A stretch of 64,000 nucleotides of DNA from Candidatus Gastranaerophilales bacterium (GTDB lineage Bacteria > Cyanobacteriota > Vampirovibrionia > Gastranaerophilales > Gastranaerophilaceae), in the NCBI GenBank assembly GCA_910586855.1, contig CAJUJH010000004.1, forward strand, positions 1 to 64,000, given 5' to 3'. Below the pieces are notes generated by a model. It was given only the letters and a program-made list of their open reading frames with translations. It made no database searches and was not told the origin of the DNA. Numbering within the stretch: the stretch's first letter is position 1; every line of letters begins with the position of its first letter. Made by a program: the position numbers and the translations under genes. This document shows positions 24,950 to 34,104 of the stretch, in pieces.

Positions 24950-25700
24950 CTAATCAAGCGTTATGCTGTAATACAGTATTCTGTTTGTTTTATCATTCAC
25001 TGCAATACCGTATTCGCCAGACCCTTTACCTATTGCATAAAATTTAAAGCCTGCTTTGTTTAAATCAATATCATTAACAGCATAATATCTTTCAGTATTA
25101 TCTTTATATTCGTTATCTGTTAAATAAGGTCCTTTGATTACGATAAATTTATATTTTTCAAGTTCATTTTCTATATATTCTTTATCAATTTCAAAGGATA
25201 AAATAATTCTTTCGCTTCCAAAAAAACTATCAGGGCTTTTGTATGCCTTAATATTTTTACTTTCAGGCGGAATAATTTGAGGGAAATGCTTGGTTTCAAA
25301 CTCTGAGGCACTTTTTAAAAGTCTGCTATAGGCTTTAATATCTTTGCTTATTGCTTCTTCATAATCATTTTCAATTACAAAAATTACACAAAAACTTAAA
25401 ATAACCTGCAATATACCAATTATGAAAATATTTAATATTGCAGACAATACCTTTGCAAAAGCTAAAAAATTTGGATGAAGAGAAATTCGGATAAAATAAT
25501 AAACCAGAATTATAAGTAAAAACGGAATAAAATAGAATAAACCTGTTTGTAAAGTTTTTATTGCAGGATAATAAAACAGGCTTAAAATATATAGAATGGT
25601 TGCAATTATAAAAGAGGCTAGTGATAAATAAAATAATACTTTATCATCAAGCTTTTTTGTGAATATTTTAATTTTTGAAAAATATATTTTTATTGTTCAT
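24950..25700 (-). pseudogene. membrane protein with a 5' frameshift
   Basis: The intact part covers residues from an internal Met at 25447: a hydrophobic helix (IFIIGILQVILSFCVIFVI) and a soluble domain of about 135 residues (SRLLKSASEFETKHFP... to YYSITLD). Reading further upstream in the same frame there is no stop until about 25698, and the translated stretch holds two more hydrophobic segments (FYLSLASFIIATILYILSLF and GLFYFIPFLLIILVYYFI), but no ATG. The ATG at 25700 opens the other frame (MNNKNIFFKN, stop). Removing one A from the A5 run near 25674 joins them. Either a real frameshift or a sequence error. The function is unknown. Confidence 0.55.
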
Positions 25701-25758
25701 ATTAATTATTTCCATTAATTACCATATTTTTTCATGGATATGATATATTGAAATAATT

Positions 25759-26654
25759 TCAAAGCTGGTTTTTCTCTTGCATTGAATAACCCCAATTATT
25801 TATGTGTTTTTTAAAATCAAAAATATTATTAGGCATCCTGTATTCAAAATCATAATAATCAATTATTTTTGCATCAAAATATCCGTCTTTTCCAATCTTT
25901 GGATTAAATAATTTACAGTTTTGAACTCCAAGATAATTATCATAATCATTTTTGCTTAGAAATTCAATGTCTGCAACAATTGTCTTATCTGTATTAAATA
26001 GTGTTCCGATATTATTCTTTAAATAAGATTGTATTTCATTAGAATGGAATAAATTTTTAGAATATTGAGAATTTATATCATAATAGACCCCTTTTGAATT
26101 TTCAGGGATATTAACCCGTTTCATTAAATCAAGCAAATTCTTATCTTTAATTTCAGAAACAGAGCGTATAATATGTGCGTGGTCATAATTTTTTGCAGCG
26201 ATAAAGTTATTTGTTGCATTTTGTAAATTAGCATTAGCCAGTGGGAAAATGATGCCTGCGTCTTTTGCTAAATCATTAATTATTGATTCACCGAAAGTTA
26301 TATTGTCTGTAACAACTTTATTTGTACTGTTCATAATTGAAATTCCATTTTCCGGCTTGCTTCTATTATGTGCTCTCACAACAGTACCATCCTCTCTTAA
26401 ATATTCATGTACAAACACGATGTCGTCCCTGTTTTTTAATTCAGAATTGGTTGGTATTCCTAAATTTATCATCTGGTAGTCTATTGCTTTTTCTTTGCGT
26501 GAGCCGGTGTTCCCAATAAAAATTGTGATGAACAATTTTTATGGAACACTACGATTTGAAATTCTTTTGAAGACATATTTTTAATATCTTTACTTGTAAA
26601 TATTCTGTTATTATTTGAAACTTTATTAAAAAAGTTTTTGAAGGTAAAAGACAT
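25759..26654 (-). pseudogene. phage-type protein split by a palindromic insertion
   Basis: A GGAAAGGAATT ribosome site and ATG at 26654 open MSFTFKNFFNKVSNNNRIFT, followed by SKDIKNMSSKEF, the style of N-termini in gut-phage structural proteins. This frame then runs through a 43-bp palindrome at 26507-26549 and soon stops. The rest of the protein continues in another frame (KEKAIDYQMINLGIPTNSEL..., VFVHEYLREDGTVVRAHNRS, to 25759), again a phage-like motif. The join NMSSKEF + KEKAID would restore a normal reading. The gene is probably inactivated by insertion. The family function is unknown. Confidence 0.6.
26507..26549. mobile_element. 43-bp palindrome inserted in a coding sequence (MITE/REP-like)
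   Basis: An almost perfect inverted repeat: GTGTTCC then AATAAAAATTGT, a five-base centre, and ACAATTTTTAT then GGAACAC, with one unpaired base near each arm. It interrupts the reading frame of the phage-type gene. The size and symmetry are those of small palindromic insertions. No second copy was noticed in the window. Confidence 0.45.
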
Positions 26655-26783
26655 TAGTTTAATTCCTTTCCAGTTTAAAAAGTTTAAAAATGGTATAAAA
26701 ATTCAGCGAAATTTAAAAGTATAATTGAATTTTAAACGATATCTCATTTTGTTTCAATTGCCAAAATTACTCAAAATAAAATT

Positions 26784-26820
26784 AAAAAGGCGGCAGAAAT
26801 TATATCTGCCGCCGCTTTTT
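26784..26820 (-). terminator. rho-independent terminator of the alcohol dehydrogenase gene
   Basis: Nine-bp stem GGCGGCAGA / TCTGCCGCC with a seven-base AT loop. On the minus strand it is followed by CTTTTTAAT. It lies 22 bases past the stop at 26843. Confidence 0.8.
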
Positions 26821-26842
26821 AATTATTAACTATTTTGCTAAA

Positions 26843-28051
26843 TTACATAACCTTCATTGAGGTTTCATAGATTCTGCAAACGGTTGCTTCATTTGCTTCA
26901 TTCGGCGCTAAACCTAAAAGCATTCCTAAAGACGGGGTTTCAAAGGCAAGGTTTGTTAATTTTTTAATATCATCAGCCTTAAAGCCCATATCTTCAAGTT
27001 TTTCTTTAACACCGATATCAAAAAGCCATTTTTGAACGCCCTTTGCGGCAATTTCTGATTCATTTGTATCACCCTTTAATCCGGGTACGATAGGTTCTAA
27101 AATATCAGCCAAAGTTGCTGCTTTATCTTTATAAATGCAGTTAATAACTGAAGGTAACAGCATTGCAAGCCCCAAGCCGTGGGATAAATCAGGTTTTACG
27201 GCACTTAGAGGGTGTTCAAGAGCATGGGTATAGTGTAAAAGTCCGTTATCAAAGCATATACCGCCAAGAAGTGAGGCATAGAGCAGATAATATCTTGCTT
27301 CCATATCATTAGGGTCTTTAATTGCCATAGGTAAATATTTTGCAACAAGGCGAATTGTTTCTTTTGCAAGAGTGATTGCATATGGGGAAGCTACTTTTGA
27401 TGTTGCGCCTTCTACAACGTGATTTACGGCATCTACTGAAACATAAAGCGTTTGGTTGGCTGAAAGCTTTGTCATTAGGGCGGGGTCATCAATTGAATAT
27501 GTCGGGTATATGCAATCATAAGCAATTGCAGGTTTATAATTCTTTTCTAAAAGGGTTGCAACGGCAAAACGGTTTACTTCCGTTCCTGTACCGTGGGTTA
27601 AATTAATTGCAACAATGGGTGCTGCTTTTGTTGGGTTAAATTTGTATTCATAAAGACTTGCACCGGTTTCATTTTCGTATTCCATTAAAATTGCAACGCT
27701 TTTTCCTGTATCAATAGCACTTCCGCCTCCGATTGCAATAACTGCTTTTGCGCCAAAATCCTTAGCCATTTTAGCTGCTTCATCAATATTATCTGTTGTA
27801 GGGTTTGGAGTTACTTTTGCATAGTTAATATATCCGATATTATGGTTTTTAAGCGCTTCTTCAACGTAATCCCAAGCGCCTGTTATTTTATAAGCGCCTT
27901 TTCCTGAAATGACAATTACTTTATCAATTCCTTTTTCTTTAAGGTCTTTAGAGATTTCATCAATCTTTTTAATGGCGCCGACGCCAAAGAAAACCTTTGA
28001 TTTAGTGAGGATTTCTTTTACTTCATTGATGTTTACATCTTTTTCCCACAT
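26843..28051 (-). CDS. iron-containing alcohol dehydrogenase
   Basis: Reduces acetaldehyde or other aldehydes to alcohols with NAD(P)H in the cytoplasm. 402 residues. The nucleotide loop is IAIGGGSAIDTGKS. The metal site carries an Asp and three His in VDAVNHVVEG, HYTHALEHPLS and DLSHGLGLAML. The N-terminal region KVFFGVGAIKKIDE is typical of family members. A pyruvate decarboxylase lies 1.1 kb away at 29192, divergent, so the pair makes the classic ethanol fermentation route from pyruvate. The gene is monocistronic with its own terminator. Confidence 0.93.
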   Translation of the reverse strand: MWEKDVNINEVKEILTKSKVFFGVGAIKKIDEISKDLKEKGIDKVIVISGKGAYKITGAWDYVEEALKNHNIGYINYAKVTPNPTTDNIDEAAKMAKDFGAKAVIAIGGGSAIDTGKSVAILMEYENETGASLYEYKFNPTKAAPIVAINLTHGTGTEVNRFAVATLLEKNYKPAIAYDCIYPTYSIDDPALMTKLSANQTLYVSVDAVNHVVEGATSKVASPYAITLAKETIRLVAKYLPMAIKDPNDMEARYYLLYASLLGGICFDNGLLHYTHALEHPLSAVKPDLSHGLGLAMLLPSVINCIYKDKAATLADILEPIVPGLKGDTNESEIAAKGVQKWLFDIGVKEKLEDMGFKADDIKKLTNLAFETPSLGMLLGLAPNEANEATVCRIYETSMKVM

Positions 28052-28160
28052 GGTAATTTATCCTTTCTTTTAAAATAGTTAAAGAAATTGTAACATATTT
28101 TAATAAATATGAATTAATGGATTTAAAGGATTTAAATTTTATGCCTGGTTTTACTAAGTC

Positions 28161-29075
28161 TTACGGGTAGAAGAATCTAAAATCTTTTCCGCCTTTTTTA
28201 TAGCTGAATCTTACTTTAAAGAAATCTATTACCCATCTATCACCGAATTTTGTTTTATTATAAATTTTGAATTGTTCTGTATTCTTTTCTAAATTTAATC
28301 TTTCATTTTTAAACGGGCTTAAATTATAGTATTTCATCCATTCTTTAGAATACGATACACCTTCATATTTCCAGGGTTTCAGGTAGGTTAAATGCAAGAT
28401 TGCAGGGCTAATTTTTTTAACTTTGAAAAAATGCTTTACAGTGGAGGGTGTTAATTTTGAATTAGTTACAAGGTAGTTATATTCAGGGTTTACAAATTTT
28501 ACACAGTCTTTAAATACAATATTAAACGTATCTTGGTCCATAAATTTTTTGGAACTGGAATTTAACCTTGTTTTTATAAGCTTTTCTTTTATATTATCCT
28601 GCCGCATTTTTTTAGTATTTAAAAGCATCATTCCTGAGTTAAAATAGTTTTTGCCAAGTCCTATTTTTTGTGCATCTCCTCTTAAAAATGCTGATATATC
28701 CTTTACAACGGCTGCATAGTATTTTTCAATATCGGTTTTAAGGAGTTTTGAAAAATCTCTTAAAATTAAAATATCTGAATCAAGGTACAAAACTTTATCA
28801 TAATTTTTAAAAATTTCCGCTAAATCAAATTTAAAAAGGGCGGCTTTTGAAACGTATAAATGTTTTAAATCTAAATCTTTATACTTATTTTCTAAATCAA
28901 GCAATTCAATGTTTTTGAATACTTTAAAATAATCTTTATTCTTTTCTGAAAGATTAATACCCAAAACAAATACAGGATGCGATTTTTCCATATTTTCCAT
29001 AAGTGAAGTTATAGAAACTATTGTAGGCATTACATAATTATCATCTGTTATATAGACTATCGGGATATTGCTCAT
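28161..29075 (-). CDS. glycosyltransferase family 8 protein
   Basis: 304 residues. Retaining GT8 motifs: IVYITDDNYVMPTIVSITSL at the N-terminus, the metal-binding DSD in KVLYLDSDILILRDF, FNSGMMLLN, and HLTYLKPWKY, the family HxxxxKPW. Related enzymes (WaaI/WaaJ-type) add galactose or glucose to lipopolysaccharide cores using UDP-sugars, which galE and rfbA would help supply. There is no signal peptide, so it is peripheral on the cytoplasmic membrane face. The region from 28052 to 28160 contains only AT-rich spacer. It is divergent from the decarboxylase gene. Confidence 0.9.
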   Translation of the reverse strand: MSNIPIVYITDDNYVMPTIVSITSLMENMEKSHPVFVLGINLSEKNKDYFKVFKNIELLDLENKYKDLDLKHLYVSKAALFKFDLAEIFKNYDKVLYLDSDILILRDFSKLLKTDIEKYYAAVVKDISAFLRGDAQKIGLGKNYFNSGMMLLNTKKMRQDNIKEKLIKTRLNSSSKKFMDQDTFNIVFKDCVKFVNPEYNYLVTNSKLTPSTVKHFFKVKKISPAILHLTYLKPWKYEGVSYSKEWMKYYNLSPFKNERLNLEKNTEQFKIYNKTKFGDRWVIDFFKVRFSYKKGGKDFRFFYP

Positions 29076-29191
29076 AATTTAAGATTACTTTAAAAATAAA
29101 ATTATTACCAAAATAGAAGTAAATAATTTTACACTTGATTTAAAATGATATTTGTATTACAAATGTAGTAAATAAATTTGGAGTATAGAAG

Positions 29192-30832
29192 ATGAAAATA
29201 AAGGTATCTGATTATTTAATAAAAAGATTAGCAGGGCTTGGAATAACTGATATATTCGGGCTGCCCGGGGATTATAATTTTAATATACTTGATTCTGTAG
29301 TAAATAATCCTAATACAAACTGGATAAACTGTACAAATGAATTAAATGCAGCCTATGCTGCTGACGGGTACGCCAGAATAAAAGGGTACGGCGCTGTTAT
29401 TACTACATTTGGGGTCGGGGAATTAAGCGCCATAAACGGTATTGCAGGGGCGTATAGCGAGAATGTTCCTGTTATAAAAATTGCAGGAGTGCCAAAAACA
29501 GCCTGTATTAAATCTAATGTGCCTGTGCATCATAATTTTTCAGAGCCTGATTATTATGCATTTGAGAGGATTTATCAAAATGTAACTTCAACCACTGCTT
29601 ATTTAACCGAAGATAATGCAAAATCTGAAATAGATAGAGTAATTGAAACTTTTGTAAAATTTAAAAAACCTGTCTATATCGCGCTTCCTGTTGATATTTG
29701 CAATCATTTAATCGATGATAAAATCCCTGAAATTTATATAAAATCAAATCCTGATAATCTTAAAGCTGCAGCGCAAAAAATTGTTTCTCTAATCAACGCT
29801 GCCAAAAATCCGCTCATTATAACTGATTATTTAATGAAAAGATTCAGGCTGCAAAAAGAACTTAACAGTTTCGTTGATAAATATAACCTTAGAATTACTT
29901 CAATGATTATGGGAAAAGGCTTAATTGATGAAGATAACAGAAATTTTATCGGCGTAAACCATGGGGCGCTTGGAAATGAAGAATTTAGAATAATCTATGA
30001 GGGCTCTGACCTTGTACTTTGCTTTGGTACACTGTTTTCAGACCTTAACACGCTTGGTTTTGTTGTAAAACCTGATGAAAGATTCAGGGTTGATATTCAA
30101 TCAAATTACACAATAATTGATGGAGAAAGATATGAAAATGTACTTATTGATGAATTAATGAGCACACTTTTAAATTCTTCTTCACTAAAACCTAAAGCCC
30201 AATATTTGCCGGTTTTTCACGGGTATAGAAATGTTGAAGTTTCAAATAATCATCTTAAGGTTGATGAAATTTTCCCTTTAATACAAGACTTTTTAGATGA
30301 AAATGACACAATTATTGTGGAAACAGGAATAATTTCTTTCCCCGGGTCAAATATCAGGCTCAAAAAAAGTTCAAACTATATAAGCCAGACTATGTGGGGC
30401 TCAATTGGCTGGGCGACCCCTGCATCATTTGGGGCAGCAATGGCAGACAGGAGCAAAAGACCGATTCTTTTTACAGGCGAAGGTTCTCACCAATTAACAG
30501 TGCAGGAGCTTGCCAATATGTTTAAGTTCGGCATTAAACCTGTGATTTTTGTGTTAAATAACAGCGGTTATACTATTGAAAGAGTACTTTCTAATAATCC
30601 TGATGATGTTTTTAACAACATAACATCTTGGGATTATAAAAAAGCTCTTGAGTTTTTTAATTTGAATGAGGGTAAATATTTTTACCACAGTGTAAAGACA
30701 TCAAAAGAGCTTAAAAGTGCGCTTGATTTAACTAGAGAAGAACAAAAAGAAGGGCTTGTTTATATTGAAATGTTTACAGATAAGATGGATATTCCTGAAA
30801 TTTTGGTAAGGGCTAAAAATTGTATTAAATAA
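29192..30832 (+). CDS. pyruvate (or indolepyruvate) decarboxylase, ThDP-dependent
   Basis: 546 residues. The ThDP fold has the family entry IFGLPGDYNFNILD, the catalytic Glu region NCTNELNAAYAADGYAR, TTFGVGELSAINGIAG and the His pair in VPVHHNF. The ThDP-magnesium motif reads GEGSHQLTVQELANM..., followed by NNSGYTIE, as in pyruvate and indolepyruvate decarboxylases. Substrate discrimination is not possible by eye. With the alcohol dehydrogenase it would give ethanol from pyruvate, an unusual route in anaerobic gut bacteria, which usually use AdhE. The start has a TTTGGAG site. Monocistronic in appearance. Confidence 0.93.
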   Translation: MKIKVSDYLIKRLAGLGITDIFGLPGDYNFNILDSVVNNPNTNWINCTNELNAAYAADGYARIKGYGAVITTFGVGELSAINGIAGAYSENVPVIKIAGVPKTACIKSNVPVHHNFSEPDYYAFERIYQNVTSTTAYLTEDNAKSEIDRVIETFVKFKKPVYIALPVDICNHLIDDKIPEIYIKSNPDNLKAAAQKIVSLINAAKNPLIITDYLMKRFRLQKELNSFVDKYNLRITSMIMGKGLIDEDNRNFIGVNHGALGNEEFRIIYEGSDLVLCFGTLFSDLNTLGFVVKPDERFRVDIQSNYTIIDGERYENVLIDELMSTLLNSSSLKPKAQYLPVFHGYRNVEVSNNHLKVDEIFPLIQDFLDENDTIIVETGIISFPGSNIRLKKSSNYISQTMWGSIGWATPASFGAAMADRSKRPILFTGEGSHQLTVQELANMFKFGIKPVIFVLNNSGYTIERVLSNNPDDVFNNITSWDYKKALEFFNLNEGKYFYHSVKTSKELKSALDLTREEQKEGLVYIEMFTDKMDIPEILVRAKNCIK

Positions 30833-30894
30833 CAGCACTGCAGTCTTATATGTTTGAATATTATCAAAAGCGGGTTTTATGTTAAAATAAACCT

Positions 30895-31839
30895 ATGTTA
30901 ATTTGTTTAAACGGCGGTCTTGGAAACCAAATAGGCAACTATATTTTTGCACAATTTCTGATGGAAAAAGGAATTGAGTGTAAAATTATAGCTTCAAATA
31001 ATGTTGGTGATTATCGAGAAGTTGTAATCCATAAGCTTGGGGTTGAACTAGATATTGCAGAGCATTTTGATATTGAAAGATTTATAAAATTAAAAACCAG
31101 CCCGCTTTTGCTTTTTAATCTTTTTACTAAAAATATTTTTGATAAAATCTGGCGCAACAATCTTTGGAATTTTTTAAAGAGGATAAGGTCAAGATACAAT
31201 ATATATCCTAAAAAAACACCATCTTTTTTATCAAAGCTGGTAACACATAAAGATGTATTAAAATACGGTTTAAAAGATGGCGCAATCTGCGATTGTTATT
31301 CTCCTATAGAAGAATTTAACGATGAAGATTTTAAAAATAAAATGAGAGGCATCTTATTCTCCAGAGAAAGCGAGCTTTTAGCGGATTCAAAAAATGCTTC
31401 TGTTTTAGAAAAGATTAAAAGTGTTAAAAACCCTGTCGGGATACATATTCGCCGTGGCGATTTTATAAATTTTAAAATACCTGTAGTAAAATCTGAATTT
31501 ATCTTAGATAAAATGAAATATATGAATGAAAGCCTTGATGGGGTGCGTTTTTTCATATTTTCAAACGGAATGGACTGGGTAAAAGAGAATATAAAAGGTT
31601 TTAATAATATTGATTTTGTGGATGTAAATGATGAAGAAACAGGGTATCTTGATTTTCTCTTATTTGATAAATGCAAACACAGAATTTATTCTAATTCCAC
31701 ATTCAGCCTTTGGATAAGGTATTTTAACCCGTATAGAAAGGGTTTTAAAAATGATGAAGCAAGCAGTATAGAATTTTACCCTAAACGTTCCGATATGCAG
31801 CTTGAAAGTGTGCAAAACACTGAAGGGAGCGGGCTTTAA
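30895..31839 (+). CDS. alpha-1,2-fucosyltransferase-like protein (GT11), first copy
   Basis: 314 residues. The N-terminus MLICLNGGLGNQIGNYIFAQ is the GLGNQ motif of GT11 fucosyltransferases. The donor-binding motif is HIRRGDF near residue 183. SNSTFSLWIRYFNP near the end corresponds to the conserved Ser-rich motif. GDP-fucose synthesis is not encoded in the window. The product would add fucose to a surface glycan. The stop overlaps the start of the second copy by one base (TAATG), so the two are translated together. It shares a nearly identical 157-bp patch with that copy, while other parts differ, pointing to local gene conversion. Confidence 0.88.
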   Translation: MLICLNGGLGNQIGNYIFAQFLMEKGIECKIIASNNVGDYREVVIHKLGVELDIAEHFDIERFIKLKTSPLLLFNLFTKNIFDKIWRNNLWNFLKRIRSRYNIYPKKTPSFLSKLVTHKDVLKYGLKDGAICDCYSPIEEFNDEDFKNKMRGILFSRESELLADSKNASVLEKIKSVKNPVGIHIRRGDFINFKIPVVKSEFILDKMKYMNESLDGVRFFIFSNGMDWVKENIKGFNNIDFVDVNDEETGYLDFLLFDKCKHRIYSNSTFSLWIRYFNPYRKGFKNDEASSIEFYPKRSDMQLESVQNTEGSGL

Positions 31840-32729
31840 TGTTATTAATATGCCCTCATAGCGGTCTTGGAAACCAAATAGGCAATTATGTTTTTGCACA
31901 GTTTTTAATTGAAAAAGGGTTTAATGTAAAATTTTTAATGACCTGTGAGAAAAACCCCGATAGAGCCTTTGTTTTGGATAAATTCAATACCGGTTTAACC
32001 TTTGCTTCAAATGAAGAAATTAAAATTTTTTTAGCGCAAAAAACTCCATTTTTATCTTATAAATTTTTGTTTAAAAATATTTTATTTAATAGAAAGATTT
32101 ATTTTAATTCTTTATATAAGATTTTAGCCGGGATTAGAGCAGGATACAATATATATCCTAAAAAAACACCATCTTTCTTATCAAAGATTGTATCATATGA
32201 AGATGTATTAAAATACGGTTTAAAAGATGGCGCAGTCTGCGACTGCTATTCTCCTATAGAAGAATTTAACGATGAAGATTTTAAAAATAAAATGAGAGGT
32301 CATTTTGTTTTGAGGGAACCTTTGGATGAAAGAAACAGAATGGTTTTTGATAAGATAAAGAGTTTTAAAGATTCTATCGGGGTGCATATCAGGCGCGGTG
32401 ATTATTTGAAATTAAAAATCCCTGTTGTAAAACCCGAATTTCTTTTTGAAAAGATGGATTTTATGAATAATAATTTTGAAAAATCACACTTTTTTGTATT
32501 TTCAGATGATATAAACTGGGCGAAAGAAAAACTTCAAAAATATAAAAACATTAATTTTATTGATATTAATGATGAATCCAGCGGGTATTTAGATTTTATT
32601 TTAATGAATGAGTGCAGACATAGAATTTATTCTGCTTCATCATTCAGCAAGTGGCTTAGGTATTTGAACCCGAATACTGATTCTGTTGAATTTATGCCTG
32701 ATAGTAAAGATTTAATTGTTGAACCTTAG
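31839..32729 (+). CDS. alpha-1,2-fucosyltransferase-like protein (GT11), second copy
   Basis: 296 residues. It repeats the architecture of the first copy: GLGNQIGNYVFAQ, then the segment RAGYNIYPKKTPSFLSKIV...CDCYSPIEEFNDEDF, HIRRGDYLK near residue 186, and SASSFSKWLRYLNP. It lacks the C-terminal insertion of the first copy. Divergence outside the shared patch suggests different acceptor specificity. Translationally coupled to the first gene, with the same probable function in surface fucosylation. Confidence 0.88.
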   Translation: MLLICPHSGLGNQIGNYVFAQFLIEKGFNVKFLMTCEKNPDRAFVLDKFNTGLTFASNEEIKIFLAQKTPFLSYKFLFKNILFNRKIYFNSLYKILAGIRAGYNIYPKKTPSFLSKIVSYEDVLKYGLKDGAVCDCYSPIEEFNDEDFKNKMRGHFVLREPLDERNRMVFDKIKSFKDSIGVHIRRGDYLKLKIPVVKPEFLFEKMDFMNNNFEKSHFFVFSDDINWAKEKLQKYKNINFIDINDESSGYLDFILMNECRHRIYSASSFSKWLRYLNPNTDSVEFMPDSKDLIVEP

Positions 32730-32778
32730 GATTTTTGCACTATTATTATTTTTAAGAGAAGTTTAGACGGGAGGTATA

Positions 32779-33225
32779 ATGATGCTTATTAGTTTTTTAG
32801 GGCAAGCAATCGGCTTTTTAATATTTATTGGAGTAATTGTTTTAATTGTAAAAAGTACAAAACTTCACCCTGAACAGTTTGAACTTATGGATGGAGAAGA
32901 GATTATAAAGAATGTTAAAGGGGATTACTGGCAAAAGACTCTTGGGCAGGAAACTCAAAATTCAGGTGAATTTGCATTTACGAATAAAAGAGTTATGTTC
33001 AGAAGTATGTTTCAGTGGTTTGGCGGTTTAAATATAACCATTTCATATAATGAGATTGTTTCTGTTGAAAAAGCAAATGTAAAAGGGATTATGCCTGTCG
33101 CTTTTATTATTAATATTGTAAATGGTGAAAGCTATAAATTTGCCATAATGAAAAGAGATATTTATATTGATTTAATTAATTCTATTATCCAAAAGACAAA
33201 AGAAGAAAACGCTCAAGCCCAGTAA
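32779..33225 (+). CDS. membrane-anchored PH/GRAM-like domain protein
   Basis: 148 residues. A single N-terminal membrane helix (about 5-25, LGQAIGFLIFIGVIVLIV) is followed by a soluble domain with the short strand pattern of bacterial PH-like domains (EEIIKNVKGDYW, GEFAFTNKRVMFRSMFQ, ITISYNEIVSVEKANV, SYKFAIMKRDIYIDLINSI). The family often serves as a lipid- or protein-binding membrane adaptor. A GGGAGG site lies 4 bases from this ATG and 7 from a second ATG three bases later, so the start could be 32782. Single gene. Confidence 0.75.
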   Translation: MMLISFLGQAIGFLIFIGVIVLIVKSTKLHPEQFELMDGEEIIKNVKGDYWQKTLGQETQNSGEFAFTNKRVMFRSMFQWFGGLNITISYNEIVSVEKANVKGIMPVAFIINIVNGESYKFAIMKRDIYIDLINSIIQKTKEENAQAQ

Positions 33226-33258
33226 TTTAATCAATCTAATGTAAATAATTTTTAAAAT

Positions 33259-33305
33259 AAAGCACCTCATGGCGGAATATAAAAACCGTCACAAGGTGCT
33301 GCTTT
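33259..33305. repeat. imperfect hairpin in the crcB downstream region
   Basis: AAAGCACCT pairs with AAGGTGCTgCTTT, and GGCGG with CCG inside, around an A-rich loop. On the minus strand it is followed by T-rich sequence (TTTATTTTAA), so it may be a distant terminator for crcB. The plus strand shows no T-run. The surrounding 33226-33596 is otherwise AT-rich spacer without a gene. Confidence 0.4.
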
Positions 33306-33596
33306 GATTTGTTCCTTGATATTTTTAAGTATCGTCATCAGAATAAAAATATCAAAAGTTCATCAAAGTCTAAATAGAGAGAGGAAAATGATGATAGATT
33401 AAAATTTTATGGGGGTGTTAGTTAGGGGTTGTTGAATTTATTATTGGGATTTTAATTGACCTTATTCAATCTTTTTACAAATTTCCAACCTTTGCTTTGT
33501 ATAAAACGTGAAAAGAACACTAATTGCCTTTAATATTATATAATATTAAGTTTTATTAATAGAAAGGCTAAAAGAAGCATATTTAAAGGCTTTTTG

Positions 33597-33971
33597 TTAT
33601 AAGCATTTTGCTGTATAAATACCAAAAGTAACAGCAGCCAGGCACAAAATGACACTAACAACAGTATAAAAAGAGGCTTGCATAAATTGATGTTCAGAAA
33701 TCATTTTAAAAATTTCTAAAGAAAAGGTGCTGAATGTAGTAAGCCCGCCGCAAAAGCCAACTGTAAGAGCCAGTTTGAGATTTTGATTAATTTGGGGCTT
33801 ATCAATAAAATATACATATAAAAAACCTATAATGAATCCGCCTAAAATATTTACAAAAAGCGTTGCGATAGGGAAATTAAGATGGATATATTTTATTGCA
33901 GCAACACTGGATAAATACCTTAAAACTGCCCCTAAACCCCCGCCTATAAAAACTGAAATAATGTTTAGCAT
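33597..33971 (-). CDS. crcB: fluoride ion channel/exporter CrcB (Fluc)
   Basis: 124 residues, four membrane helices. Family signatures: GGGLGAVLRYL at the N-terminus, FVNILGGFIIGFL (the Asn of the pore), and GFCGGLTTFSTFSLE with the Phe-Ser-Thr pore motif. Fluc proteins are dual-topology dimers that export fluoride. I looked for the fluoride riboswitch upstream on the minus strand and did not see one. The monocistronic gene lies next to the RNA/Abi locus but on the opposite strand. Confidence 0.93.
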   Translation of the reverse strand: MLNIISVFIGGGLGAVLRYLSSVAAIKYIHLNFPIATLFVNILGGFIIGFLYVYFIDKPQINQNLKLALTVGFCGGLTTFSTFSLEIFKMISEHQFMQASFYTVVSVILCLAAVTFGIYTAKCL

Positions 33972-34069
33972 AGAGAAATTGTAGCATGGAAATTAAGGCT
34001 TATTATTGTAATTATTTATAATTATGTGTAAATATCTGTAAATTTATTTTTATAAACATGTTGACAATA

Positions 34070-34098
34070 TTGAAAACAATCATGAAGTAAATTATAAT
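34070..34098 (+). promoter_or_regulatory. sigma-70-type promoter of the Abi-associated RNA
   Basis: TTGAAA (34070-34075), a 17-base spacer and perfect TATAAT (34093-34098). Transcription would begin about six bases later at G34105, exactly where the base-paired RNA begins. A better -35 match (TTGACA, 34061) has a spacer of 26 bases and was not preferred. Confidence 0.65.
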
Positions 34099-34104
34099 AA
34101 TAGT

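Noticed and set aside
33303..33596. Possible gene downstream of crcB
   Set aside because: No open frame of useful length with a ribosome site. Mostly AT-rich spacer.
33972..34069. Fluoride riboswitch expected upstream of crcB
   Set aside because: No sequence with the family pattern is visible on the minus strand upstream of the crcB start.
34061..34098. TTGACA-26-TATAAT as the promoter of the Abi-associated RNA
   Set aside because: The spacer is too long. TTGAAA with 17 bases fits.
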